From contig NZ_NESA01000001.1 of NCBI RefSeq assembly GCF_002778315.1, positions 372,001-436,000 of the forward strand: a stretch of DNA of 64,000 nt, read 5' to 3'. Position numbers and translations under genes: made by a program. Of the stretch, positions 1 through 12,019 are shown in pieces. This stretch comes from Limnohabitans sp. JirII-31 (GTDB lineage: Bacteria > Pseudomonadota > Gammaproteobacteria > Burkholderiales > Burkholderiaceae_C). Under the pieces are notes generated by a model. It was not told the DNA's origin. It was given only the letters and a program-made list of their open reading frames with translations, and made no database searches. Positions within the stretch are counted from its first letter, which is position 1; every line of letters starts with the position of its first letter.

Positions 1-1
1 G

Positions 2-95
2 CAGCTGCAGCAAGAGGCGTTGCGCTGCGTCTATCGAGTTGAACAAGTGGTGCCGCCACCGGCGCGGGTGACCACAAGCAAGAAGGGAGAGACAA

Positions 96-112
<17 letters not shown>
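2..112 (+). CDS. C-terminal tail of upstream gene (possibly DISARM methylase drmMI)
   Basis: An open frame enters from the left edge and ends at TAA 110-112, overlapping the GTG start of drmA by 17 bases. It gives 36 residues beginning QLQQEALRCVYRVEQ and ending in a basic, Pro/Lys-rich tail. Short overlaps of this kind are common between operon partners. In class 1 DISARM the gene before drmA is the adenine methyltransferase drmMI, so that identity is inferred from gene order only. The visible tail contains no catalytic motif. It could be another DISARM-linked protein or a non-coding open stretch. Confidence 0.4.
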
Positions 113-4304
<4,192 letters not shown>

Positions 4305-4316
4305 GGGAGACACAAG

Positions 4317-6524
4317 ATGGCCAAAGCCAAGACAATGAACCGCTCGCGCAACCAGCTCGCGACGGCCTACGCCCCGGAGAGCTTCTTCACCTTCGAGGGC
4401 GGGATGGGGGCCTGCATTGCCCGCTCTTCGGCTGGCGAGCCCATCCAGCTCTCAGAGTCCACGATGGACTTGGTGTTCGAGCGGATGAACGAGCTGGGGC
4501 GGGCCTGGTTCAATACCGCCTCGTCTGCGCGCGACGGTGACGCGAAAAAGCCCCGCATCCTGCCGGCGCAGTGCGTCGACCAAGCCCTACTCGACCCGAC
4601 CAGGACAGAATTTCAGCTGCCGGGCCAGGACCGCTTCTACCTGTGCCGCCCCTCGCACATGGAGTACACGCCAGCGCCATTGTCGTTCGTGTGCCGCACC
4701 TGCAGGATGTTCCAGGACTATGAGACCCTTGCAGAGCTGGACAAGGCCCTCGGGACCCTCACGCCTGACCACTGCCCTAACCCTAAGAAAAAAGGCCAGT
4801 GCGACTGGGAGCAGCTTGATGTCGTTTTCGTGCACTGGTCTGGTCACTGGGAGGCAGCCTTTCCGGGCCAATGGCACTGGAGCGACCGCGATGCCAGGGT
4901 TGTCAAGCGTCGCGACAACTGCGTCTGCGGGAGCTACCTGTTCAAGTTGAATCGGCGCTCGGCCGGCATCGGTGACTGGTTCTTCGAGTGCGCCGCATGC
5001 GACAAGCCGCTGTCGCCCAAGTGGCTGCAGAACGACCGTGACACCCTACGCATCCTTGGGCCGGCAATGGGGCCGGACCGGTTGACCGAGGTGCGGATGC
5101 AGGCGACACCCTACCGCTCGTCGAGCGCGTACTACGTCAAGTCGGACCTGTTCATCGACTTCAAGGACGGCAGCCAGCAGCTGCTCACACGCCTAAGGCC
5201 GGGTCGGGAGGCGGAGCTCAAGGACTTCGTGGCTAAGCAGTATGGCTTTGCAGCGCAGCCCATCACGGATGAGGATGTGCAGAAAGCCTGCGAGGGTAAG
5301 CCCGAATGTGCCAAGGACCTGGCGGACTACCTGAGCGCCGTGGGGCAGATTAAGGCCGTCGAGCCGCAGCTGGAGACCTTTCCCGAACCTGCCCGCACTG
5401 CAATGAAGGGGCTGCTGGACCTGGCCTATAACAATCGGCAGCGCATTCTTGAAGACCTGCGCCAGAGACAGATTCTGCTGCCCAAGGTCGACCTTCCGGT
5501 GTCGGTGGTATCGAACCTTCAGAACAGACAGTCGACATTCGCATCCAAGTTCGACCCCTTCCGCCTGGCGGTGGAACATGCAGCCCTCAAAAACACGCGC
5601 TTGGACGTGGAGACGCGCACCAACGGAAAGAAGCCCTACGTGTCCTTCATTCGGCTGGACGAGGACCTCGCGCCGGAGGACAAGGACAAGACGGACCAGG
5701 TGCAGGACGCGACGCGTGCCTTGCTCGACAAGCTCGGCCTGGAGGACATGGGCATCATCCGTGAGTTCGACCTGTGTCGTTTCAGCTTCGGCTACTCGCG
5801 CATGGAGTCGACGCCCATCCTGCGTGAGAAGCGGGGCATGGACATGCCCGTTCGCCTTAACCTGTTCCCGCCGGTGAAGCAGAACGACAGCACGCGGTAT
5901 CCCGTTTACGTCGTGCAACAGGGCAACGAGGCTTTGTACGTGCGGCTCAAGGAAGAACTTGTTCTCGAATGGCTGCGCAGCCTGAAGTGCCCGGACATGT
6001 TTACGCTGAACGCGGGCGAGAAGATTGGCGCGGGCCTGCTCGGTGTGGCACAGCCGATGAGTCCGTTCCTGGACAACTTGCCGGAGACCACGACCCCGCC
6101 GGTCTATCTCTATTTGTACACCCTGCTCCACAGCTATTCGCACTTGTTGATGAAGCACGTGTCGGAGTACTCCGGCCTGGATCTGGGCTCGCTGGGCGAG
6201 TACATCTTCCCTGCCGACCTGGCCTTCGTGGTCTATCGCAACGGCACGACCATGGACCTTGGCAACCTGTCTGCACTCTGGCGCAACGCCGGCCCGCCGA
6301 TGCTGACTGCGATGCTCGGCCCCAAGGCAACGCAGTGCGGCACGGGCTCGCTGTGCACGGAGCGCGGCGGCGCCTGTCCTGATTGCGTGATGATGCCGGA
6401 GACATCGTGTATTGCAGGTAACAAGTTGCTCTCAAGGTCGGTTCTGCGGTCCATCGGGGGCAGACCTCGCCTCGACAAGCGGGGCGCGCCGATTCGCGGC
6501 TACCTTGATATGGCCAAGCCGTAG
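4317..6524 (+). CDS. drmB: DISARM protein DrmB (DUF1998)
   Basis: A 735-residue protein that partners DrmA in DISARM. It has several Cys pairs typical of DUF1998 proteins: C126/C129 followed by two Cys near 154 and 162, then C202/C204 with C225/C228. A dense C-terminal cluster holds C674, C680, C687, C690 and C698, in the QCGTGSLCTERGG region. These probably bind zinc or structural metal. There is no helicase Walker motif. The ATG at 4317 follows GAGGGAGAC at 4304-4312, and the 12-base gap to drmA indicates one transcript. The His-rich stretch LLHSYSHLLMKH around residue 605 is also usual in this family. Confidence 0.88.
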   Translation: MAKAKTMNRSRNQLATAYAPESFFTFEGGMGACIARSSAGEPIQLSESTMDLVFERMNELGRAWFNTASSARDGDAKKPRILPAQCVDQALLDPTRTEFQLPGQDRFYLCRPSHMEYTPAPLSFVCRTCRMFQDYETLAELDKALGTLTPDHCPNPKKKGQCDWEQLDVVFVHWSGHWEAAFPGQWHWSDRDARVVKRRDNCVCGSYLFKLNRRSAGIGDWFFECAACDKPLSPKWLQNDRDTLRILGPAMGPDRLTEVRMQATPYRSSSAYYVKSDLFIDFKDGSQQLLTRLRPGREAELKDFVAKQYGFAAQPITDEDVQKACEGKPECAKDLADYLSAVGQIKAVEPQLETFPEPARTAMKGLLDLAYNNRQRILEDLRQRQILLPKVDLPVSVVSNLQNRQSTFASKFDPFRLAVEHAALKNTRLDVETRTNGKKPYVSFIRLDEDLAPEDKDKTDQVQDATRALLDKLGLEDMGIIREFDLCRFSFGYSRMESTPILREKRGMDMPVRLNLFPPVKQNDSTRYPVYVVQQGNEALYVRLKEELVLEWLRSLKCPDMFTLNAGEKIGAGLLGVAQPMSPFLDNLPETTTPPVYLYLYTLLHSYSHLLMKHVSEYSGLDLGSLGEYIFPADLAFVVYRNGTTMDLGNLSALWRNAGPPMLTAMLGPKATQCGTGSLCTERGGACPDCVMMPETSCIAGNKLLSRSVLRSIGGRPRLDKRGAPIRGYLDMAKP

Positions 6525-6534
6525 GTGTTCCGGG

Positions 6535-7410
6535 ATGGCGACGCAGAGGTTGACCGCGTTCGAGCAGTCCGTTCTGGCCGGTTTGGCTGAGAAGGCTGGG
6601 CTCACCGCGATGGTGCTGGAGGCCTGGGCGGAGCTGCCAGCCGACTCGGTGCAGTCAGCCCGTTCGCTCGTCGATGCAGCGCAACTGAACGTCACCGAAG
6701 AAGGTGCGACTCAGCGCCATCTCGAATGCGCAGCCCGCTTGGGGCTCGTGGAATCGACGCCCGCGGGATTCAAGCCGCGCAACGGTATGCACGAGCGCTT
6801 CCCGCGCCTGGCCTTCGCCCTTCATGCTGTGGAGCACTATCGGTCGTCGGTGCATCGCGACGCGACTCTGGCGCGGGTGGTGCTCACCAAGCCGCCGCGG
6901 CCCAGCGTGCTGGAGGAAAAGCTCTCGGCACTGGGATGGCGAACTGCCGAACTGGAGGCCACTGAGAACGCCTTCCACGGCATGGTGCGAGCGGCTCGAC
7001 GACGTGTGGTTGTCATGACGCCGTTCTTTGACAGCACCGGAGCTGCCTGGCTGCGGGAGATGCTGTCGTATGCATCGCCGGGAGTCGAACGTACCCTGAT
7101 TCTTCGCAGCCTGGAAGACGACATGCGGAAGGACTATCCGTCCGGCTTTGACGCTATCTCGCTGTGGCTCAAGGCGCACGGCATACGTGTCTTCAACTAC
7201 TCGATTCCGCGCAAGGAGGGCGGTCGCGAGACCTTCCATGCGAAGGCGGTGCTGTGTGACAGGAGCGCAGCCTACCTCGGTTCGTCGAATGTGACGGCCG
7301 CCTCTTTGGAGCACTCGATGGAGATGGGCGTGGTACTGGAGGGGCGTGCTGCTACCGGTGTGGCTGAGGTTGTTGATGCTGTTCTGGCCGCTTCCACCCT
7401 TTGGGCTTAA
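6535..7410 (+). CDS. drmC: DISARM protein DrmC, phospholipase D-like
   Basis: A 291-residue protein with a phospholipase D-type fold. One HKD motif is clear: H235, K237 and D242 in FHAKAVLCD, followed by YLGSSNVTAASLEHSMEMG, which matches the usual GSxN that follows the motif. The first half (VVVMTPFFD near residue 160) lacks a full HKD, so the active site is either half-degenerate or formed by a dimer. The frame is open upstream into drmB, but ATG 6535, ten bases after the drmB stop, gives the natural start. drmC is a core DISARM gene by synteny and has been reported dispensable for defence in tested systems. No further DISARM gene follows. Confidence 0.82.
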   Translation: MATQRLTAFEQSVLAGLAEKAGLTAMVLEAWAELPADSVQSARSLVDAAQLNVTEEGATQRHLECAARLGLVESTPAGFKPRNGMHERFPRLAFALHAVEHYRSSVHRDATLARVVLTKPPRPSVLEEKLSALGWRTAELEATENAFHGMVRAARRRVVVMTPFFDSTGAAWLREMLSYASPGVERTLILRSLEDDMRKDYPSGFDAISLWLKAHGIRVFNYSIPRKEGGRETFHAKAVLCDRSAAYLGSSNVTAASLEHSMEMGVVLEGRAATGVAEVVDAVLAASTLWA

Positions 7411-7834
7411 GCTACTCTCCTAGCCCGAGCAATAGAAGACGAGGTTCTGAAGCCCTGAAGCACTCAGCGCACGAGCCTTCAAGTTTGCTATGCGGGAGTT
7501 TTTGCTAGCCTATCTGACCCGCTGTACAGAGGTAAGGCGACACTCAATATTGGATCGGGACGCTGCGGATTTTGCATATCGCCATTTCGAACGTCCGGTT
7601 ATCGTACGAACGATCGAGCGTCTCTTGACGGTCAATGGCTGCAGTTCAACTTGCAACGATCGATGACTGCAACCGCCGCAAAGCGACCCTTCACAAAAGG
7701 ACAATGACCGAAATGCTCAAACCTTTTATGAGCTTTTCTTAACCGCTACCCGCCCGGTTTCCTAAGAGACATCCCCCCACTAACCACCTCTCTCAACGTA
7801 GCAAAATACACAGCAACTTCCAAAGGAATTGCCT
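7411..7834. other. 424-bp intergenic stretch without a convincing gene
   Basis: This gap follows drmC and precedes the catabolic genes. It contains only short open frames, including 64 codons on the minus strand at 7510-7704 with no recognisable family. Codon choice there is unlike the flanks. Short palindromic runs such as acgatcgatg near 7657 and the tract around 7640-7690 look like decayed sequence, possibly the scar of the defence-island boundary. No tRNA, attachment-site repeat or transposase remnant could be identified. The last 40 bases hold the leader and ribosome site of the next gene. Confidence 0.6.
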
Positions 7835-8692
7835 GTGAAAATTTGTAGATTCGACAACGACCAACTCGGCCTGGTAGAGGCCGATGGTGTGCGCGATGTG
7901 ACGGCCGCTTTGTCGGTGCTGCCCACCTGCCACTACCCCTTGCCACGCAACGATTTGCTGATCACGCATTTGCCTGCGGTGATGGCCGAGATCACGCGCA
8001 TGGCACCCACTGCACCCAAGCTGCCGTTGGCGGGGCGACGCTGGCTGTCGCCAGTGGCCAATCCGGGCAAGATTATGGCGGCCCCGGTCAACTACAAAAA
8101 GCATTTGGACGAAGCCCGCGAGCAAGCCGAGATTCACCACAACAACCAAATTTTGGAAATCCAAAAAATTGGTCTGTTCCTCAAGGCCAACAGTTCGCTG
8201 TGCGGTGCCAGTGCGGGCGTGGCCTTGCAGCACCTGGACCGCCGCAACGACCACGAGGCCGAGTTGGTGGTCATCATTGGCAAGGGCGGGCGCAACATCA
8301 AAGCCGCCGATGCCTGGGGCCACATTGCGGCTTACTGTACGGGGCTCGACATGACGGTGCGTGGGCCGCAAGAGCGCAGCTTGCGCAAGTCGATTGACAG
8401 CTACAGCGTGCTCGGCCCCTGGTTGGTCACCGCCGATGAAATTGGCCACGCCGACCAGATGGATTTTTCATTGCACGTCAACGGCGAGTTGCGCCAACAA
8501 GCCAACACACGCGATTTGCTGATTGGCATTCCAGAGCTGATTGAGTTTGCCTCGTCGTACTACAGCCTAGAGCCCGGCGACTTGCTCTACACCGGCACGC
8601 CCGAAGGCGTGGCGCCGGTGGTGCCGGGCGATGTGATCACCACCTCGTTCGCTGGCATTGGCGAGATGACGGTGGCGGTGCGCGCCGCTTAA
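7835..8692 (+). CDS. fumarylacetoacetate hydrolase family protein
   Basis: A 285-residue FAH-superfamily enzyme (2-keto-4-pentenoate hydratase / acylpyruvate hydrolase / decarboxylase type). Such enzymes cleave or hydrate 2-oxo acids formed in aromatic breakdown, using Mg2+ or Mn2+. The family pattern is present: KIMAAPVNYKKH, LFLKANSSLCG, the metal-binding D139-H-E141-A-E143 segment, and the terminal YTGTPEGVAP. GTG 7835 is preferred over the in-frame TTG six bases earlier because AAAGGA at 7822-7827 sits at proper distance only from the GTG, and the protein then begins MKICRFD as its relatives do. It faces the molybdenum hydroxylase operon convergently. Its substrate is not determined. Confidence 0.85.
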   Translation: MKICRFDNDQLGLVEADGVRDVTAALSVLPTCHYPLPRNDLLITHLPAVMAEITRMAPTAPKLPLAGRRWLSPVANPGKIMAAPVNYKKHLDEAREQAEIHHNNQILEIQKIGLFLKANSSLCGASAGVALQHLDRRNDHEAELVVIIGKGGRNIKAADAWGHIAAYCTGLDMTVRGPQERSLRKSIDSYSVLGPWLVTADEIGHADQMDFSLHVNGELRQQANTRDLLIGIPELIEFASSYYSLEPGDLLYTGTPEGVAPVVPGDVITTSFAGIGEMTVAVRAA

Positions 8693-8701
8693 AGCACGGA
8701 G

Positions 8702-8728
8702 CCAAGCCCCAAGTGCATTGGGGCTTGG
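8702..8728. terminator. bidirectional hairpin terminator
   Basis: A perfect 11-bp stem (ccaagccccaa / ttggggcttgg) with a 5-base loop lies between two convergent genes. A T-rich run follows about 12 bases later on the plus strand, inside the end of the next gene. It would end the plus-strand FAH gene and probably the minus-strand operon as well. Confidence 0.7.
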
Positions 8729-8739
8729 GCGCGGCAGGC

Positions 8740-9738
8740 TTATTCTTTTTCCAAGCCGCTGCGCTTGACAATCTCGCCCCAGTTTTTGAGTTCGCTGCGC
8801 AAATAGGCAGCGGCTTCTTCGGGGCTGGTGCTGGTGCGCGGTTGCAGGCCCAGCGACACCAGTTTTTGTTCCATGTCGGGTTGCGCCATCACGCTGTGCA
8901 GCGCGTTGTAGGTGGTCTTGACCAGGTCTTTCGAGGTGCCCGCAGGGTAGAGCATCATCAGCCAAGTCACAGCCGTGAAGTCGGCAAAGCCTTGCTCAAT
9001 CATGGTGGGCACCGAGGCCAGTGAACCGCTCAAGCGCTTGGAGCTGCCCGCTGCAAGGGCACGTAAGCGGCCCGACTCCACGTGGGCGCGCACGGCAGAC
9101 GCGGTTTCCAGCGCCATCGACACGTTGCCCGAAATCACATCGGTCAAGCCCGCCACGCTGCCTTTGTAGGGAATGTGGGTGATCTTCAAGCCTGCTTTGC
9201 GTTTGAGTTCTTCCATGGCCAGGTGCGACACCGTGCCGTTGCCCGACGAGGCGTTGTTGAGCTTGTCGGGGTTGGCCTTGGCGTAGGCAATGAGTTCTTT
9301 GAGGTTGTTGACCGGCAAGTTGGGGTTGCACACCAGCACAAAGGGCAGGTCGCCAATCAGGCCCACGGCTTCAAAGTCTTTGCCGCTGTCGTAGGGCACG
9401 CTCTTGTAGATGTGCGGGTTGGTGGCCACGGCAGACATGTGGGCAATCATCATCACCGAGCCGTTGGTGGGCGACTTGGCCAACTGGCCCAGCGCCAGGC
9501 TGCCGCCTTGGCCGGGGCGGTTGTCCACCACGTAGTTGTCGCCGGTGATGGCGCGCATGCGCTCGGCCAACACACGCGTGACCATGTCGGTGGCTTGCCC
9601 CGCCGGGAAGCCCACCACCACTTTCACCACCTTGCCGCTGTCCATGATTTGGGCGTGGCCCAAGGGCGTGGCACCCAGCGCAGCAGCGCCTGCACTGGCC
9701 AGCACGAGTTGGCGGCGTGAGAGGTGAGAGGGGGTCAT
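8740..9738 (-). CDS. Bug-family tripartite tricarboxylate transporter receptor
   Basis: A 332-residue periplasmic binding protein of the Bug/TctC family, which binds carboxylates or other small organic acids. The N-terminus has a Tat-like signal (SRRQLVLASAGAAALG) with cleavage expected near GHA. The mature part follows the Bug pattern: VVVGFPAGQATDMVTRVLAERM, a VDNRPGQGG segment, and HIPYKGSVAG. It is the last gene of the minus-strand operon headed by the molybdenum hydroxylase genes, suggesting it collects the pathway's substrate. No TctA/TctB membrane genes are in the window, as is usual for expanded Bug sets in Burkholderiales. Confidence 0.9.
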   Translation of the reverse strand: MTPSHLSRRQLVLASAGAAALGATPLGHAQIMDSGKVVKVVVGFPAGQATDMVTRVLAERMRAITGDNYVVDNRPGQGGSLALGQLAKSPTNGSVMMIAHMSAVATNPHIYKSVPYDSGKDFEAVGLIGDLPFVLVCNPNLPVNNLKELIAYAKANPDKLNNASSGNGTVSHLAMEELKRKAGLKITHIPYKGSVAGLTDVISGNVSMALETASAVRAHVESGRLRALAAGSSKRLSGSLASVPTMIEQGFADFTAVTWLMMLYPAGTSKDLVKTTYNALHSVMAQPDMEQKLVSLGLQPRTSTSPEEAAAYLRSELKNWGEIVKRSGLEKE

Positions 9739-9768
9739 GCGTGTGTCTCCTAAATTTTTTTGTTCAGC

Positions 9769-10449
9769 TCAATGCATCCAGCGGCCAGCGGCGATGGCGA
9801 TGAACGCCCCCAGCAACGCAGCAGGTGCCAACCACCATCCAGGCACCAGGGTGGTGTCGTGTGGGTTGGCATGTGCGGTGGCAGGGCTCGGTGCGCCAGC
9901 GGGTGCGCCAGACGATGCGCCATGCGATGCAACCGTGCTGGCAGACGCAGGAGCTGTGGCAGCCATAGGCGCAGCAGCTTTGTCTTTGGCGCTGTCGGGC
10001 GCAGCCTCAGCGGGCACCAGTTGCAAACGGAAGGCTTTGAAGAAGTCGTCCGTCATTTTTTTGGCCACGCTGTCGATCAGGCGTGAGCCCACCTGGGCCA
10101 GCTTGCCACCCACTTGGGCGCGGGCTTCGTAGGCCAGTTCGGTGCCTTCGGGCGTGTCGCGCAGGGCCACGTTGGCGCTGCCTTTGCCAAAGCCCACGGC
10201 ACCGCCTTGGCCTTCAAAGTGCATCAGGCACGAGCTGGGGGCATCCACCTCGCTCATGCGCAGGCTGCCTTGAAAGCGCGCGCGCAGTGGGCCAATGACC
10301 GTCTTGATCGCCACCTTGAATTCGTTGGGCGCGGTCAGCTCCACCGACTCGCAGCCTGGCAAGCAGGCTTTGAGCACCTCGGGGTTGTTGAGTGCAGCCC
10401 ACACCACGTCGCGTGGCACGGGGATGACTTGTTTGCCAATGATTTCCAT
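9769..10449 (-). CDS. coxG: CoxG-like SRPBCC protein with C-terminal membrane anchor
   Basis: A 226-residue CoxG-family protein. The first 145 residues form the SRPBCC/CoxG domain (PRDVVWAALNNPEVLKACLPG is the usual opening). An Ala/Pro-rich linker follows, then a single membrane helix, LAPAALLGAFIAIAAG, at the C-terminus. CoxG proteins accompany CO dehydrogenase-type molybdenum hydroxylases and are linked to their membrane attachment and electron delivery. It lies eight bases downstream of the enoyl-CoA hydratase-like gene in the same operon, consistent with serving the hydroxylase encoded upstream. Confidence 0.85.
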   Translation of the reverse strand: MEIIGKQVIPVPRDVVWAALNNPEVLKACLPGCESVELTAPNEFKVAIKTVIGPLRARFQGSLRMSEVDAPSSCLMHFEGQGGAVGFGKGSANVALRDTPEGTELAYEARAQVGGKLAQVGSRLIDSVAKKMTDDFFKAFRLQLVPAEAAPDSAKDKAAAPMAATAPASASTVASHGASSGAPAGAPSPATAHANPHDTTLVPGWWLAPAALLGAFIAIAAGRWMH

Positions 10450-10456
10450 AGGGGGC

Positions 10457-11194
10457 TCAGTGCGCTTTGCGTTTCATGGCGGCCGAGGTGTTGACCATCG
10501 AGTGCAAGCTGCGTGCATAGTCGATGGCGCCTTGCTCGTCCATGCGAGGGGCCACGCGCAAGTACTCTTTGAGACCCAAGATGGCAGGGCGTGGGCGGCT
10601 GAGCAAGATCTCGCAGAAGCGGTCCACTTCGGCTTGGAGTTTGTCGGCGGCCACCACGTTGCTGACGATGCCGTAGGTCATGGCCTGTTGGGCGCTGATG
10701 AAGTCGGCCGAGTAGGCCATCCACAAAATGGCGTTGCGGTTCATGCGGTCGTACACCGCAGACATGACCATGGTGGGCATCACGTTGTGTGCGATTTCTG
10801 GAATGTTGAAGGTGGCGGTGTCACTGGCAAACGACACGTCGCACAGCGACGCAATGGCGGTGCCAAAGCCCATGCAGCGGCCTTCGATCACACCAATCAC
10901 AGGCACCTTGCAGCTGCGCAGCGCTTTGTAGCTGTTGAAGATCGAGTCATATTCGTCGCGGCGTGTGTAGGCTTCGGCAGCGGGCGGGGTGGTGCCTGCG
11001 TCGCGGATGCGGCCGGTGCAAAAGTCGGGGCCCACGCTGGTGAGGATCACGGCGTCAGAGGTTTCATGGGCGTTGAGCACCGCCTCAGACAAGGCGGCGG
11101 CCATGCTGTCGGAGGTGCCGTTGTCTTCGGCGCGGTTGAGTTGGATGCGAAGAAGACGACCGTCTTGTTGGATCAGCAGGTGGGGGTGGCTCAT
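10457..11194 (-). CDS. enoyl-CoA hydratase/isomerase family protein
   Basis: A 245-residue crotonase-superfamily protein. It shows the crotonase core: IQLNRAEDNG near residue 20, VILTSVGPDFCTGRI near 50, the oxyanion-forming VIGVIEGRCMGFGTAIASLCD around 100-120, and LKEYLR in the C-terminal region. Catalytic Glu residues typical of hydratases are not obvious, so it may be an isomerase, hydrolase or ring-opening enzyme acting on CoA thioesters. ATG 11194 overlaps the stop of the upstream hydrolase by four bases (ATGA), so the two are translationally coupled inside the molybdenum hydroxylase operon. Confidence 0.8.
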   Translation of the reverse strand: MSHPHLLIQQDGRLLRIQLNRAEDNGTSDSMAAALSEAVLNAHETSDAVILTSVGPDFCTGRIRDAGTTPPAAEAYTRRDEYDSIFNSYKALRSCKVPVIGVIEGRCMGFGTAIASLCDVSFASDTATFNIPEIAHNVMPTMVMSAVYDRMNRNAILWMAYSADFISAQQAMTYGIVSNVVAADKLQAEVDRFCEILLSRPRPAILGLKEYLRVAPRMDEQGAIDYARSLHSMVNTSAAMKRKAH

Positions 11195-12018
11195 GGTTTG
11201 CTCCAGGCGGGGGTGTTGAAAAAGTGGCGCATCAACGCAGCGTTGAAGGCGGTGGGTTGGTCAATGTTGGGCAGGTGGCCCGCGTCGGCAATGATTTCCA
11301 GTTTTGCGTTGGGGATGACCTCGCACAAACCTGCCATCACCTGTGGAAACACGCCGTCGTTGGCGCCCGTCAGCAAGGTGGTGGGGGCTTGAATGCTGGC
11401 TGCTTGGGGCAGGTAGTTCAAGGTTTGAATGGCTTGGGCGCAGCCCACAAAGCCTTCCACTTGGGTGGCACCCACGGTGTCTTGAAAACGCTTGGCGGTG
11501 TCGGGATGGGCGTCCAAAAACGCTTTGCCAAACCAGCGCTCGGTGGTGGGCACGGCCAATACGGCGCAGCCTTGGGCACGGGCGGCGTCGATGCGTTCGT
11601 TCCACACCGCACCGGCGGCTTCGGGCATGTCGGCACGGCCGTCGCACAGCAGCAAGCTCAACACGCGCTCAGGGTGGCGAACGCCCAAACCAAAGCCGCT
11701 CATGGCACCCAGCGACAGGCCCACGTAGTGCGCGCGCTCGATGTGCAGGGCATCCAGAATGGCGATGGTGTCGGCCACCAAGTCGTCCATCACATAGGGG
11801 GCGGGGCCCGCTTCTGAGCCGCCGTGGCCGCGAATGTCGGCACGCAGCACACGCCAGCCGCAGGCGGCCAGCAGTTCGGCTTGTTGCGCCCACATCATGC
11901 TGGACGACAAGATGGAGTGGCTCATCACAATGGCGGGACCGTTGGGGTTGCCTTGTTCAAGCACCGACAGGTTGCCCACGGGGCCGGGGATGTGGTGTTG
12001 CAGGGTGGCGTGGCTCAT
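11191..12018 (-). CDS. alpha/beta hydrolase, PcaD (enol-lactonase)-like
   Basis: A 275-residue alpha/beta hydrolase resembling 3-oxoadipate enol-lactonases. The nucleophile elbow GLSLG lies near residue 100, the acid is in LLTGANDGVFPQ near residue 215, and the His in ADAGHLPNID near 245. The cap region WFGKAFLDAHPD is usual for this group. An in-frame ATG exists nine bases earlier, but AAGGA at 12028-12032 is well spaced only for ATG 12018. The gene overlaps the stop region of the large molybdenum subunit, indicating coupling. It may hydrolyse a lactone, lactam or ester formed after hydroxylation; the actual substrate is unknown. Confidence 0.82.
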   Translation of the reverse strand: MSHATLQHHIPGPVGNLSVLEQGNPNGPAIVMSHSILSSSMMWAQQAELLAACGWRVLRADIRGHGGSEAGPAPYVMDDLVADTIAILDALHIERAHYVGLSLGAMSGFGLGVRHPERVLSLLLCDGRADMPEAAGAVWNERIDAARAQGCAVLAVPTTERWFGKAFLDAHPDTAKRFQDTVGATQVEGFVGCAQAIQTLNYLPQAASIQAPTTLLTGANDGVFPQVMAGLCEVIPNAKLEIIADAGHLPNIDQPTAFNAALMRHFFNTPAWSKP

Positions 12019-12019
12019 G

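Noticed and set aside
7510..7704. A 64-codon minus-strand open frame in the gap after drmC
   Set aside because: No family, no good start signal, and Ser/Arg-rich content unlike a real protein.
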